A DNA stretch of 64,000 bases from Yamadazyma tenuis (GCF_029203305.1 NC_089461.1:62001-126000); one strand, 5' to 3'. Shown: positions 8,962 through 19,542, counted from the stretch's first letter. Notes: a model not told the origin generated them from the sequence alone. A program made the numbers and translations.

Positions 8962-10352
8962 GATGATGAGCTATCTTCAAAGTTTTCACCAGTCAAGACC
9001 TTATTTTTACGATCTCTCACTTGCTCGATTAACTTCTGTTTCCGCTTCAAGTTGATCTTCTCTCTGAAATCGGTCAACTCATTACCGACCAAGTCTTCCT
9101 CTAGGGACCAGTCGCTCAAATCTATCTGGGTTTCCAAAGGTACAGCGATTCCATCTTCAATATTGCCTTCGTTTTTTGATTTACAAAGCCTGATCCATTC
9201 CTGGTACAACTTGTGATTGACATTATTATCATAACCGAAATGTGTCTTTTCTGTTAAAATAATTGTAGTCTTTTCATCGTTACATAAAACTCTCAAAGCT
9301 TCAGACGATAACTCACCACTGTTCAAATCCACACCCGACGTGAACACTACTTTAGGTCCGGCCATCTGGGTTAACTCATAAGGAGTAGAAACCAAATCCA
9401 CCTTGGAAGGATCAAATGGGAAGTGGTTTCTGTTTCCAGTATTGGTGACTATGGAATTTGCATTTTCCAACTCTTTGGAAAGGCTTGGTGACATCCATTC
9501 CAACAAGTTTGTAGCGTATCTCAACACATTTGTACCACTATAAGACAAGAACAACACTGGGATTGGAGCACTCTGGAGATGCTCATCCACCAAGTGCAAT
9601 AGTTCCAAGAACCTTCCACTGATAGTTGTGGGCAACAACACGGTTCCTCCGTTGGCAAGAGTACCGTCTACTAATTGTAAAAACTTCTCGGATCTTTTTT
9701 TGTGGGATAAGTTAGAGCCCACGTCGGTCCCCGTAACTAAAGCGGTTGGTCTCACTAATTGAGAGAGTGGATTTCCTGTGGATGACGATAAGAAACTAGC
9801 GGCACTCAAAAATGAGTCTTTGGAGTGGTTCCAGCTTGGAGCATAGATGATTTTTTCCAACTTTCTTTGAAGAAGCCAAAAGCTACCTCCCAAAGTATGT
9901 CCCGAGTTATAGGGAGTGATAGCTAATCTCTCCAATGCATTTGTAGACTGATAATACTTTAAGCTGATCACTCGATCAAAATATTCGTCCACATCACTCA
10001 CTTCTAAAACTGCATCCTTCAAAGGACCTATGAGTCCTACCGATCGATATAATTCCACAGTCGACACTCTTCCTAATTGACTTACCGCTGATGTGGCATA
10101 CACCTTGATGTTTTTCATGAGCTCTGGAAACTTCAAACATAATAATGCATAACCCCCAATGAATTCTGGGGTTGAATGGGACAATAACACCAAATTGACC
10201 AGTTTTAAGGTATCTTGCAAATAGTCCAAATCATGGTGATCTTTTCCATTCCAAGAGATATCTGCCAAGATGTTGACATCCCCATCAATAGTCATCAACG
10301 AAGCCTTGGATGAATGGCCATCCGCCGGTGTCAATAACGTGAATGTGAACAT
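7521..10352 (-). CDS. CFT2: Cleavage and polyadenylation factor subunit Cft2 (CPSF100)
   Basis: 943 aa. It has an N-terminal metallo-beta-lactamase fold with beta-CASP insertion (about 1-430), an acidic low-complexity stretch (about 465-478, S then a run of 12 D encoded by GAT repeats), and a conserved C-terminal region. Cft2/Ydh1 is the non-catalytic partner of Brr5 (CPSF73) in pre-mRNA 3' processing. The HxHxDH zinc motif of CPSF73 is replaced by LLSHSTPEFIGG, as expected for the inactive paralogue. The motif YNSGHTLGGSFW is typical. Same strand as the NDUFS5-like gene, 172 bp upstream of it. Confidence 0.94.
8932..8961. repeat. Trinucleotide microsatellite in CFT2
   Basis: An uninterrupted run of CAT/TCA repeats on the plus strand encodes the poly-Asp tract of Cft2 on the minus strand. 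Such tracts vary in length between isolates. Confidence 0.85.
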
Positions 10353-10528
10353 CGTTTGCCGCAGAGACGTACTTTAGGAGCTGAAAATTTTGAGTCGCGA
10401 GAAACTGAACCATCTATTTTGCTAGAGCACTTGATTTTAAGATTTACCGTTTAAACAGTCAAACTAGACTTAATATTACTATGAGACATATATATATATA
10501 TAAACAAGAACGAAACATACCGGGGTAG

Positions 10529-13500
10529 CTAATGATCAAAGTTGATACTTGTCCTTGTATGGTAGCTTATGAGCGTTTCTGCCTGGGTTAAACCAGGAAG
10601 CTCGTGTGTGGTGCTGATTCTAGTCAATCCGCCTCCACCTAATTCTCCGTTATTGATCATCTGCTTTCTGAGCTTATCAAGATCGATAGGCTTATGGAAA
10701 CTGCTGTTCATTTCCTTAGCAAGAGTATTGCCCCTGGATCTATTGATTGTTGTTTTTCTTCTGATGGACTTGAAAGTCTTAGCAAACGGATTATGATCAT
10801 TCTTTGGTTCAGAGCTTGCACTTGAGTGCACACTTTGCAATTCTTGTTCAAACTTCGCCAAAGCATCGGGATCGATTTTGTATAATTCCTTCAACAACCT
10901 GTGTCTTTCCACATCTTCCATATTAGTAGGATCATATCCTTGTGGATAATCATCGTATGCACCTTGTCTAACCTTTTCTCTGATAATATCAATATCCTTA
11001 GGTCTAAAGTTGGTCATCAACAAGTCATAGGTAAATCTAGGTAACAAGCAGATGAGCACACTAACAAAGTAAACACACCACAATGACAACGTACCCAAAG
11101 TTTGGGCACCAGCTCCATAGAATTCTTGGGAATTGGTAGTTGCACTCCAGACACCGACCCAGAAGAACACCACCAAGATAGAAAGCGAATAGATAATCAA
11201 ACTTATGTAATCCCATCTATATTGCTTTAATAACACATAGATGTCACAGGAAGTCACACAGATAGCACAACATATAACACCTTGCCAGAATCGGTGATCA
11301 ACGGCCAAACCTTGCGGGTTTTGGAAGGACAATCTGAAAGTCAAAATCACAAAGAAAAATGCAATCACAGATTGGTATAATCCGTCAAACATATACCACG
11401 TGAACTTGGTTTGAGTCCAATCTTTTCTCAAAATACCTGATCTGTACAATGGAGGAACAAGTAAGGAAACAGTGTCTGAAACATCTTGGTCGAACACAGC
11501 CAAAAATATAATTGGCAATGAAGTAAAAGCCAAATTGTAAAACATCAAAAATGTATACTCATAGTAGTAGGAACCATCGAAGTTATTGTAGACACCGTAC
11601 CAGAAACATGTAAAGGTAAAAACCACGTTCTTATAGAAAAAACAAGGAATCATCTCAGCCAATCTCTTGTAAGACCACCTGCCGTGAACCAACAATAACC
11701 TGGTCAAGAATCTGAACTGGCCAATGGCATAGTCAGCTGACATAACTGCCTGTCGACCCTCTTCTCCGGCAATACCCACTCCAACATCGGCAGTTTGAAT
11801 CATGGCTACATCATTAGCACCATCACCAATAGCCAAAGTCATAACTTGTAAATCATTCTTTACCATTTTAACGACCTGTGCCTTCTGTGCTGGGGAAACT
11901 CTGCAACAGATGACAGATTTACATTGTTTACCCAAGTATAAGAACTTCTTCTTCAAGTAAAGCTGCTTTTCTGTCAACCCGTCAATTTCATTTCCAAATA
12001 CAAGAGCCAATGCAGCCCCGTCAATGATCAAAGCCAAATCATTCGTAGGAGTCGAGTGGTCATTAATGGCCGTCTTGATCAACTGATCAACACCCGCATT
12101 GGATAAATCAGTAATTCCAAGATCTTGTTGTAAATACTTGGAAACTAATTCATCAACTGGATCTGCATTGGTAGAATCATCGTCATCAGGCTTTACAACC
12201 AATAACTTCATGCTGGTGGTCAATAAGTTACAACTGAAACCAATGTTGATGGCAGTCTCGATACGATCACCAGTTAACACCCACAACTTGATACCAGCCT
12301 CTGATAACAATGAAATGGAATCAGGGACACCTTGTTGTAATCTATCTTCAATGGCGGTTCCGCCTAATAATACCAAGTTATTTTCAATTTCTTCACTCAA
12401 CTCTTCAAGGATATCATCGCGATCGTCTTCAATTGAGGCCTTGGCTTCCTTGTAACGTTTTAACCATTGATTGAAAGAGTAGGAATCCACCTCTTTCTGG
12501 GCAATACACAAGGTTCTCAAACCTTCTTTGGCATATTCTTCTAAATGCAAAGCAGTTTTTGAAATCACATTGGATGAGTTACCAGATTTGCTCAATCGTT
12601 GAAAAATGACATTATCAGCACCTTTACAAAGCAATAAAATCTTCCCTTCAGGTGTTCTAACAAAGCATGACATTCTCTTTCTAGCTGAAGTAAATTGAAT
12701 AGTTTCTAACAATTCATACTTTTGTTCTTCGCCATAGACTTCAACTGTCAAAAGATTTCTTTGTCTTTCTTTGAAAGTTATACCAACATCTCTAGCGACA
12801 GCCACCAAAGCAGCTTCATCCGGAGATTCAGCCTTGTAATCACGAAGACTTTCGTCAAATGCATTGACTTCAGTCATAACAGTGTGACATAACGCCAATG
12901 CCAACATGAAAGTCTCGTTAGCAGCCTTTTGAGTTTTATCAAGAGTTTCAGGAACAAGCGTGTCCTTGACGTACTGACTGGAGATAAAGGTTAAGCTTTC
13001 CTCTCTGAACTGATCGTTTTCAGAGAACTTCTCAAGGTCGTCTACCATTACAGCCTTATCAGCTGCGATTTTATTCTTCCACATTTCCAGTTGTTGGATA
13101 ATATCAACACCATTTCGTCTATCCAAACCTTGTTTAGCTTCAGAGTATGCAAGCCCATAAGACACACCATTGATGGTTGATTTCTTAAATTCCATGACAT
13201 TTTGAGTCAAGGTTCCAGTTTTATCACTGAAAACATACTCAATTTGTCCTAAATCGTCTGAAATGTTCCAAGATTTGGGAATACATGGGTAATCCAATTT
13301 GTCATAGTACATTTTAATATCGGAAAAAATAAAGAAAGCTTGACATGTCTTTACAATCTCTACCGAAATGTACAACGAAATAGGCACTAAGGACTGATAA
13401 ACGATCAACACCACAAAGAAACAGATGACACCATTAATGGCGGCCGTGGATCCATAGGCTTGGAACTCATAAAACACTCTTGAGGTATCACTTTTGTTGT

Positions 13501-15058
13501 AGAAAATACCATTTACAATGGCAGAGACAAAACACATGATGAACACAAGAGCAAAATTGATGAAAACCGATAAGTTCAACTCTCTAGAGATTCTAGAGGC
13601 TTTGGTTGGGGTTATACCAGAGTTAAGCATGATCTTAGATTCTTCACCAGTGTAGACCACCAACCCAATAACCCATTTGGTGTTTCTAAGAGTTGAACCT
13701 CTCAACATCACATTGTCATTGTTAACGGGTTCTTTCTCATCGGGATGAATCAAGTTACCCTCCTTATCATAGTCTTCGTAATGAATGGTACCTTTGAAAC
13801 CGTACAAGTTTGCATTTGGAGGATCACATTCAAGCCAGAACTTAGTATTGGCCAAGTCATTAGAATGCTTCAAATGGTTGGCTCCACCAGCTTCCACGCA
13901 CTTTTTGACCTTCAAGTTTGTTTCCCCATCCAAGTTCTTGGTCTCAATAAAACAGTTACCTTCGATATCTGAAGTGGATACAAGAACCATGTCAGCAGGA
14001 ACTTCTTCATTAGCTCTTACTCTGATAAAATCTCCCACACTCACATCTTTCCAGCATCTGTTTTTAAACTTGAAATCACCATCCTTACCATAGTTTTCCT
14101 GGATTAATGTCGGATTAATAAGAGAATGAGCAATTTCTTTAGGCTTTACCGAAAACTGGTGAGACCTTCTACCAGCACTCTGGAACGAAGCCCGGTATCC
14201 ATTCTCAGCAATGGAAGTATCAGAAATGATTGTTGATACTCTTCTTAAGTCGGTGTTATAGATCTGCTGTTCCTTACGTATAAACTCTTGTTTGGTTTTC
14301 TTATTGGTGAATGTCATGATGGCACCCTTTTTGAGCACCTTCATAATTGATCTAACCACCTTGGTATTGGCTTTCTTGAACTTTCTCCATCCACTGATAT
14401 CATCCTTCAATACATTGGTATTGTGAACTCCATGGAGCAAGTGTATGGGGGAGTTGTTCAAGTCATAATCACTGGAACCTCTTCTATAATCCTCAAAGGC
14501 ATCTCTTATGGCAGTGATACACACAATGACAATTAATGGCACAGCCGCCAACCCGGGGTTCGGCACACCAAAGATCTGGAAAATACCCAAAATCACCAAA
14601 AGCAAGAAATATGAGTTGGCGGCATTTCGAAATTGGAACAACAAGTTCTTGGGTAAGAAACTCAATACGGTGTATTTGGTAGTTCTAATCTTATTTCTGG
14701 CGTAGGTTAACACAGGTTTGCCAAAAGCATCTTTCATTTCACTAGGAAGTTCCTGGTTGACAAACACATATCTAGGGGTCTTGAAGTATATCTCCTTCAT
14801 GTACTGAGGCATAGCACTCAATCCTTTTCTGTAGAAATATCGTTGTACTTTCAGCTTGAAATTTGGAGGGTTGGTAGTCACTATCCGTTGAACACTGGAA
14901 GGCCCTTGCTTTTCAACCGTTTCACTATCTGAGCTGGCGCTCTGTTTGTCGGAACCGATCTTTTCATCACCCACAGCCGGTAGTTTCTCCTCGTCATTAA
15001 CCTCAGGTCTATCTGAAGAGTAGACGGAGGAAGACTGGTGAATCTCGTCCGAAGACAT
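10529..15058 (-). CDS. DNF1: P4-ATPase phospholipid flippase, Dnf1/Dnf2 type
   Basis: 1509 aa. It has an actuator-domain DGETNLK motif, the phosphorylation motif DKTGTLTQN (Asp about 612), a nucleotide-binding KGADNVIFQRL, and a hinge GDGANDVAMIQTADVGVGI. About ten membrane segments are arranged as in P4-ATPases, with six after the hinge. Long N- and C-terminal cytosolic tails are typical of Dnf1/Dnf2, which pair with Lem3 to move phosphatidylcholine and phosphatidylethanolamine to the cytosolic leaflet at the plasma membrane and in endosomal recycling. Drs2, Dnf3 and Neo1 are alternatives, but the length, the tails and the large loop before the actuator fit Dnf1/2 best. DNF1 versus DNF2 cannot be decided. 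Divergent from EGD2. Confidence 0.9.
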   Translation of the reverse strand: MSSDEIHQSSSVYSSDRPEVNDEEKLPAVGDEKIGSDKQSASSDSETVEKQGPSSVQRIVTTNPPNFKLKVQRYFYRKGLSAMPQYMKEIYFKTPRYVFVNQELPSEMKDAFGKPVLTYARNKIRTTKYTVLSFLPKNLLFQFRNAANSYFLLLVILGIFQIFGVPNPGLAAVPLIVIVCITAIRDAFEDYRRGSSDYDLNNSPIHLLHGVHNTNVLKDDISGWRKFKKANTKVVRSIMKVLKKGAIMTFTNKKTKQEFIRKEQQIYNTDLRRVSTIISDTSIAENGYRASFQSAGRRSHQFSVKPKEIAHSLINPTLIQENYGKDGDFKFKNRCWKDVSVGDFIRVRANEEVPADMVLVSTSDIEGNCFIETKNLDGETNLKVKKCVEAGGANHLKHSNDLANTKFWLECDPPNANLYGFKGTIHYEDYDKEGNLIHPDEKEPVNNDNVMLRGSTLRNTKWVIGLVVYTGEESKIMLNSGITPTKASRISRELNLSVFINFALVFIMCFVSAIVNGIFYNKSDTSRVFYEFQAYGSTAAINGVICFFVVLIVYQSLVPISLYISVEIVKTCQAFFIFSDIKMYYDKLDYPCIPKSWNISDDLGQIEYVFSDKTGTLTQNVMEFKKSTINGVSYGLAYSEAKQGLDRRNGVDIIQQLEMWKNKIAADKAVMVDDLEKFSENDQFREESLTFISSQYVKDTLVPETLDKTQKAANETFMLALALCHTVMTEVNAFDESLRDYKAESPDEAALVAVARDVGITFKERQRNLLTVEVYGEEQKYELLETIQFTSARKRMSCFVRTPEGKILLLCKGADNVIFQRLSKSGNSSNVISKTALHLEEYAKEGLRTLCIAQKEVDSYSFNQWLKRYKEAKASIEDDRDDILEELSEEIENNLVLLGGTAIEDRLQQGVPDSISLLSEAGIKLWVLTGDRIETAINIGFSCNLLTTSMKLLVVKPDDDDSTNADPVDELVSKYLQQDLGITDLSNAGVDQLIKTAINDHSTPTNDLALIIDGAALALVFGNEIDGLTEKQLYLKKKFLYLGKQCKSVICCRVSPAQKAQVVKMVKNDLQVMTLAIGDGANDVAMIQTADVGVGIAGEEGRQAVMSADYAIGQFRFLTRLLLVHGRWSYKRLAEMIPCFFYKNVVFTFTCFWYGVYNNFDGSYYYEYTFLMFYNLAFTSLPIIFLAVFDQDVSDTVSLLVPPLYRSGILRKDWTQTKFTWYMFDGLYQSVIAFFFVILTFRLSFQNPQGLAVDHRFWQGVICCAICVTSCDIYVLLKQYRWDYISLIIYSLSILVVFFWVGVWSATTNSQEFYGAGAQTLGTLSLWCVYFVSVLICLLPRFTYDLLMTNFRPKDIDIIREKVRQGAYDDYPQGYDPTNMEDVERHRLLKELYKIDPDALAKFEQELQSVHSSASSEPKNDHNPFAKTFKSIRRKTTINRSRGNTLAKEMNSSFHKPIDLDKLRKQMINNGELGGGGLTRISTTHELPGLTQAETLISYHTRTSINFDH

Positions 15059-15593
15059 GGTGTTTATTTCTAAAATTCAACAGGCTGACCTCTTACAAAG
15101 ATAGAATAGGAATAGCTATAAAACAAGCTATCTAACAACTAATGTGATGAGTGAAGCGAGATTCAGGGTCAGTGAGAAGGATGTTATTGCAGTTTTTCTC
15201 TGCCCTGTGCGGGTGTAATCTCAAAGTTCGGGCGGCATGGACGGAACAATCAGTCTGCCGTAGATGAGCACCAGAGAATGAGAGAGCCATTAAACTACAG
15301 GTGGCTGATACCGGAGAAATAGGCTATACATGCAACCACTATCAATATCCAATAATGACATTAACAGGTGTATAGACGGGTTTAGCAAACATAAAGGCGA
15401 TTTTGGGCCGGTAATAACGCCGCGTGCGAGACGTCCGTGGCAAGCAGCCGGCTGACGGCCGGACATTACCTCATCTCAGGACTGGGGGTGATGCACGCCC
15501 GCGCATGGAGATCGGATTGCGCACGCTCAGGTCGGCCTTTCGTCGAACTTTCGCAATGGTGAAAAATTTTAGAACTATACACCAAATTCAACT
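15059..15593. other. Divergent promoter DNF1 / EGD2
   Basis: 535 bp between opposing start codons. A GC-rich block (about 15410-15540) contains the palindrome CAGCCGGCTG (15445-15454). TGAAAAATTTTA (15560-15571) matches the yeast RRPE motif linked to ribosome-biogenesis genes but lies only 23 nt before the EGD2 ATG. An out-of-frame ATG at 15556 would overlap EGD2 and must lie outside most transcripts if EGD2 is well expressed. Confidence 0.5.
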
Positions 15594-16133
15594 ATGTCTA
15601 TCGAAGAAATCCCACAAGGCGCCGACATCCAAGTCATCTCTAAGAACGAAAAGAAGGCTAGAGATGCCATCAAGAAATTCAACTTGAAGCAAATCAAAGG
15701 TATTTCTAGAGTCACCTTCAAGCAAAGAGGTAACCTCATTTATGCCATTGACACCCCAGAAGTCTACAAGTCTGTTTCTGGAACTTATATTGTCTTTGGT
15801 GAAGCCAAGGTTGATGACATCAACCAAAGGTTCGCCGACCAAGCCGCTGCTGGTGAAGATGACCACGAAGGTCACGACCACTCTCACGAAGGCCATGATC
15901 ACTCTCACGAAGACAAGTCTCCAGAATCCATTACTGCTGACTTGGAAAAGGCCAGCTTAGGAGGAGCTACCGTTGAAGAAGAAGATGATGACGAAGAAGT
16001 CGATGACACTGGTTTGGATCCTAAAGATATTGAAATCATCATTGAACAAACCAAGGTTTCTAGAGCTAAGGCTGTCAAGGCTTTGAGAAAGCACGACGGT
16101 GACATGGTGAACGCTATTATGGAATTCGCTTAG
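15594..16133 (+). CDS. EGD2: Nascent polypeptide-associated complex subunit alpha
   Basis: 179 aa. The NAC domain (about 14-75) includes the ribosome-contact and dimer motif VTFKQRGNLIYAID, followed by a variable linker and a C-terminal UBA domain (about 141-179, LDPKDIEIIIEQTKVSRAKA). With Egd1 it forms NAC, which sits at the ribosome exit tunnel and guards nascent chains from wrong targeting. The linker (91-105) is histidine-rich, with two copies of the heptad EGHDHSH encoded by a 21-bp tandem repeat. This is unusual for the family and is treated as a finding. Codon use is biased (AAG, TTG, AGA), as in highly expressed yeast genes. Confidence 0.95.
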   Translation: MSIEEIPQGADIQVISKNEKKARDAIKKFNLKQIKGISRVTFKQRGNLIYAIDTPEVYKSVSGTYIVFGEAKVDDINQRFADQAAAGEDDHEGHDHSHEGHDHSHEDKSPESITADLEKASLGGATVEEEDDDEEVDDTGLDPKDIEIIIEQTKVSRAKAVKALRKHDGDMVNAIMEFA

Positions 16134-16193
16134 ATAGTAATATACACGTTATCATTAATGTTATGCCCCTAGGCGTGTTATCGCGACACCAAC

Positions 16194-17210
16194 TTAGGTG
16201 TGGGGCTGGGACGATTCTGCCTCGGGGCCTTCATTGACGGGGGAAATTTCAGGTTCTTGATCCTTCTTCACGGGAGAAATGTCAGCTTGTTGATCCTCCT
16301 TAACGGGGGATATGGATTCCTTTGGCTCTGTTTGAGGGATAGATGCTTGTGGCGATACTGGCGTTGCCAATGGTTTTGATTCTGGTCCTGGATTTGTAGA
16401 AACCGGGTTCTCCGTACCATCTCCATTCAAAAACTTGCAATAGGGACATACGAATGTGACGGTGGCCGGGTCCTTGGTGCTGGGAGGAGCCAACCCGCAG
16501 TGGTTGAAGCATTTTTTGCAGATTAACGCATAACGATTCTCGATAGATTCGTCCTCAGATCCAACGAGAATATCAAGAATCCGGTCTTGAATAGTCCGCT
16601 TACTGGGTCCGGGTGGCGCCTGCTGAAATGTGGGATTCGTGTTTCCCAGTTCCTGATGTTTCGTAGGTGGAAGTTTACCGGTAGCAGCTTTAGCAGCAGT
16701 GTTAGCTGGAACAGCACTCTTTACTTCAGGGGTACTATTCTTCTTGGGTGAGTCGTACTTTGTCAACAACTGGTTGGTGGTGTTGTAATTGGTCAACTTC
16801 TTTAATTCGTCAATCTTGGCCTTCTGCTTTCTTTTCAACTTCCGGGCCTTATTGCTTCTGGAACTGATCATTAACGTGATAAGCTTCCTCAATATGTATG
16901 CAAGTAAAAATCCCACACCGGGTATACCGCCAATCACCAAGAGCTGGGATCTCAGTTGATTGGTTAGAAACCACTTGAGATAGTTGACATGCCCCGAATT
17001 GGCTGGCATTTTGACTATTAAAACACTCATCACCAACACATAAAAGATCGAGAAGTAGTAGGCAATGCTGTAGACGATGCGTTTTTTCAAATCATTCAAC
17101 TTGAGCATCTCCTGGTGGTTCTTGTTGATGGCGACGTTGATGTCACTCAACTCCTTCTCAAATCCTTCAATGTCAAGCTTACCGCTTGAAAAGAGCTTGA
17201 ACACACCCAT
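16194..17210 (-). CDS. LNP1: Lunapark-family ER junction protein Lnp1
   Basis: 338 aa from ATG 17210. It has a short N-terminal helix (MGVFKLFSSGKLDIEGFEKEL), a coiled-coil segment, two membrane helices (about 45-66 and 89-111), a basic helix (KARKLKRKQKAK), and a Lunapark zinc ribbon with Cys 231, 234, 255 and 258. Lnp1 stabilises three-way junctions of tubular ER and counteracts Sey1/atlastin. The frame is open upstream to 17387, but the extra 59 residues do not resemble the family, so the downstream ATG is preferred. The C-terminal tail has three tandem SPV repeats (SPVK, SPVK, SPVN). Confidence 0.85.
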   Translation of the reverse strand: MGVFKLFSSGKLDIEGFEKELSDINVAINKNHQEMLKLNDLKKRIVYSIAYYFSIFYVLVMSVLIVKMPANSGHVNYLKWFLTNQLRSQLLVIGGIPGVGFLLAYILRKLITLMISSRSNKARKLKRKQKAKIDELKKLTNYNTTNQLLTKYDSPKKNSTPEVKSAVPANTAAKAATGKLPPTKHQELGNTNPTFQQAPPGPSKRTIQDRILDILVGSEDESIENRYALICKKCFNHCGLAPPSTKDPATVTFVCPYCKFLNGDGTENPVSTNPGPESKPLATPVSPQASIPQTEPKESISPVKEDQQADISPVKKDQEPEISPVNEGPEAESSQPHT

Positions 17211-17509
17211 ACTTAGCAACTCTATTGTGGCCAAGTTTCGCGATTCATTGTAAAACGCAATGAGATAAAAGGTACGTGCACCGTGAAAATCCGTAGAAGA
17301 GTAAGTTGGAAGTGCACGCCCAAGATTAGCCGACCCTAGTTTGGAAAAATATTGAGCACAGATTCCCTGCGTGTGTACACCAACCAAGATAAATTATCAA
17401 GAGTGGTGTTCATTTAAAATGGGATTAACTGGAGTACCTTCGGAGGAATTCAAGAGTTCCACACTGAGTGGACAGCCTTAGATTTGCAAGGGCCAAAAAA
17501 GTATAACGT

Positions 17510-17583
17510 GGTTCCGTGGTCTAGCCGGTTATGACGTCTGCTTAACACGCATAAGGTCCCCAGTTCGATCCTGGGCGGAATCA
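17510..17583 (+). tRNA. tRNA-Val (AAC)
   Basis: A 74-nt cloverleaf. Acceptor GGTTCCG pairs with CGGAATC (one G-U), discriminator A. The anticodon loop TTAACAC carries AAC, and the T-arm is AGTTCGATCCT. Very close to yeast tRNA-Val. A T-run (17585-17590) directly follows as terminator. No intron. Confidence 0.95.
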
Positions 17584-17915
17584 TTTTTTTGATGTTCAAC
17601 TTGTTAAGCTGAAGGGTTCTGTGTCCTAATTGCTCTTTGTGCACTTAACTTTAAATTCGTGGTGGGATCACTATTTCAAGTTGTTGATTTGTTGATATGT
17701 TCATCCAGATCAACTTTGAAGTTGGATAGAACTATCTCTTTCTTATCGATTTTAAATAAGAGGTGAAAATCTAAAATTCGTTATTTTTGCAACTAACTCC
17801 TTAAATGGAAGGACCATATTAAAGACTGTTAAAAAACAAGACAAAATGAAGTATGGTTCACAAAAGTTCACTATGGCATACGGATATATTGTGCTTTCAT
17901 AAGTAAATATAAATT
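17584..17915. other. Intergenic, tRNA-Val to GLY1
   Basis: 332 bp, AT-rich 3' flank of both tRNA-Val and GLY1. No gene or repeat seen. Confidence 0.6.
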
Positions 17916-19049
17916 TCACTTTTCTTCCACCTTATCGTTGACCAGATAAAAGTGAACGCTCTTCAGAGTTTCACATGGGTGAGTCTTGGAATAGTTAAAA
18001 CTCTCCAAAACCACCTTTTTCACGGCTTCAAAGCTCTCTTCAGAAACCTGGTAGTGGAATGCAATACGGTTGCCCAGCAACTTAATTCCGTGTTTTTTCA
18101 GCTGCTCAGCCAAATAGTTGACATCCATCTTATTCTTCACCAAGTCGAGAAACACAAAGTTGCTGTCCACGGGGTGAGACAAAGCAATACCATGATCGTC
18201 ACATAACTTTCCTAATTCCTGAGCTCTCTCATGGGTTTTCTTCAACTTCCCCCAATTCTCATCAATTGCAACGATAGCCATTTCAGCCAAAAGTCCACTT
18301 TGACGAATCCCCCCTCCGTTCTGCTTTTTGAAGTGATTAGCCTTATTGATGAACTTGCGGTCTGAAACCAAAATTGAGCCAATTGGAGCTCCAAGAGTCT
18401 TGGATAAGCACAACGAAACTGAATCAAAATATTTACAGTACTCGTCAATAGGAATACCAGTTTCGACAGAAGCGTTCCATAAACGAGCTCCATCTAAGTG
18501 CAATCTAACGTCGTTCGCCTTGCAAAAGGCACTGATTTTCTTGATTTCATCAAGTGGGAAAATCATCCCGTGTAAAGTGTTTTCCAAAGAAATCAACTTG
18601 GTGGGAGCACCGTGGATTTCACCATCATCAGGGACAAACTTAGGCAAAATATCGACCTCCAAAGTCAAATAACGACCGTTTTTGGGCTCAATTGTAGTTG
18701 CCATCAACTGACTCAAAGTGGCTATTCCACCAGCCTCATGGACATAAATATGGCTTCTGGCATCACAGATCACGCTGTATGGTGGTTGGAGTAGGTTTGT
18801 ACGAATGGCAATCTGATTGGATAATGTTCCACTAACACAATACAAACCAGCTTCTTTGCCGGCAATTTTAGCAACTTTGTTCTCTAATTTGATGGTTGAA
18901 TCGTCCTCGTTGTAGACGGCATCACCTAAAGAAGTATGCAAAATGGCATTGGCCATTGACACCGTGGGGGTGGTGAAGGTATCACTACGGAACTCATTGT
19001 GAGCTGGACTTTGCTGGTTAAACACAGAAACTTCAGATGGTTGAGTCAT
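17916..19049 (-). CDS. GLY1: L-threonine aldolase
   Basis: 377 aa PLP-dependent beta-eliminating-lyase fold. The N-terminal FRSDTFTTPT, the HLDGARLW motif (Asp186 for the PLP ring, Arg189) and the Schiff-base lysine in SLCLSKTLGAP (Lys217) are all present. It splits threonine to glycine and acetaldehyde, the main cytosolic glycine source alongside Shm1/2 in yeast. Length matches the family (about 387). A perfect Gcn4 site lies 82 bp upstream of the ATG. Divergent from the F-box gene. Confidence 0.95.
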   Translation of the reverse strand: MTQPSEVSVFNQQSPAHNEFRSDTFTTPTVSMANAILHTSLGDAVYNEDDSTIKLENKVAKIAGKEAGLYCVSGTLSNQIAIRTNLLQPPYSVICDARSHIYVHEAGGIATLSQLMATTIEPKNGRYLTLEVDILPKFVPDDGEIHGAPTKLISLENTLHGMIFPLDEIKKISAFCKANDVRLHLDGARLWNASVETGIPIDEYCKYFDSVSLCLSKTLGAPIGSILVSDRKFINKANHFKKQNGGGIRQSGLLAEMAIVAIDENWGKLKKTHERAQELGKLCDDHGIALSHPVDSNFVFLDLVKNKMDVNYLAEQLKKHGIKLLGNRIAFHYQVSEESFEAVKKVVLESFNYSKTHPCETLKSVHFYLVNDKVEEK

Positions 19050-19542
19050 TTGATGAAAGTATTAGGGATGTGAAAGAAAAAATGAATCTAGAGCATTTTG
19101 ATGCCTTATGGGTTCGGAATCAGAATGCGAATGAGTCAGAAAAGTGGGTCACAGTTATGAAATTGGGTTATAAGGCTACGGAAGCTGTTCGTTCATAGGT
19201 GATCTACAAATAGAAACCTTCTGGGTTGTACGGTAATTTTTTGGTGAAAAAATGGGAATCAGGTTGTTGCCTCAGAGTACTTTAAGGTGAGGTCCTAATA
19301 CCACTCAATTGACCCTAATTACACACAGAGAATCAGAAATCCCACTGGAAGAGTACTCATGGTACAGTTGCTACCTCTTCATTACTCCTTTCTGCGAAAA
19401 CCTATTCTACACGTAGTATATTTACGCTCTTGGTCGCAATTCGCTAGTCGGGAGTGTGCGGCGGCAAGCTCACACCAAAGGTTTGATTGCGAACTATTTG
19501 CAGTTGCCCCTATTTCTTCCTTTTAAACACCATATCTCTAAG
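19050..19542. other. Divergent promoter GLY1 / F-box gene
   Basis: 493 bp between start codons. Contains the Gcn4-type site TGAGTCA at 19132-19138, listed separately. No gene seen. Confidence 0.6.
19132..19138. promoter_or_regulatory. Gcn4/bZIP site upstream of GLY1
   Basis: TGAGTCA is a perfect match to the Gcn4 consensus TGASTCA, 82 bp before the GLY1 start codon. Gcn4 drives amino-acid biosynthetic genes under starvation, so control of GLY1 by this site is plausible. Confidence 0.6.
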
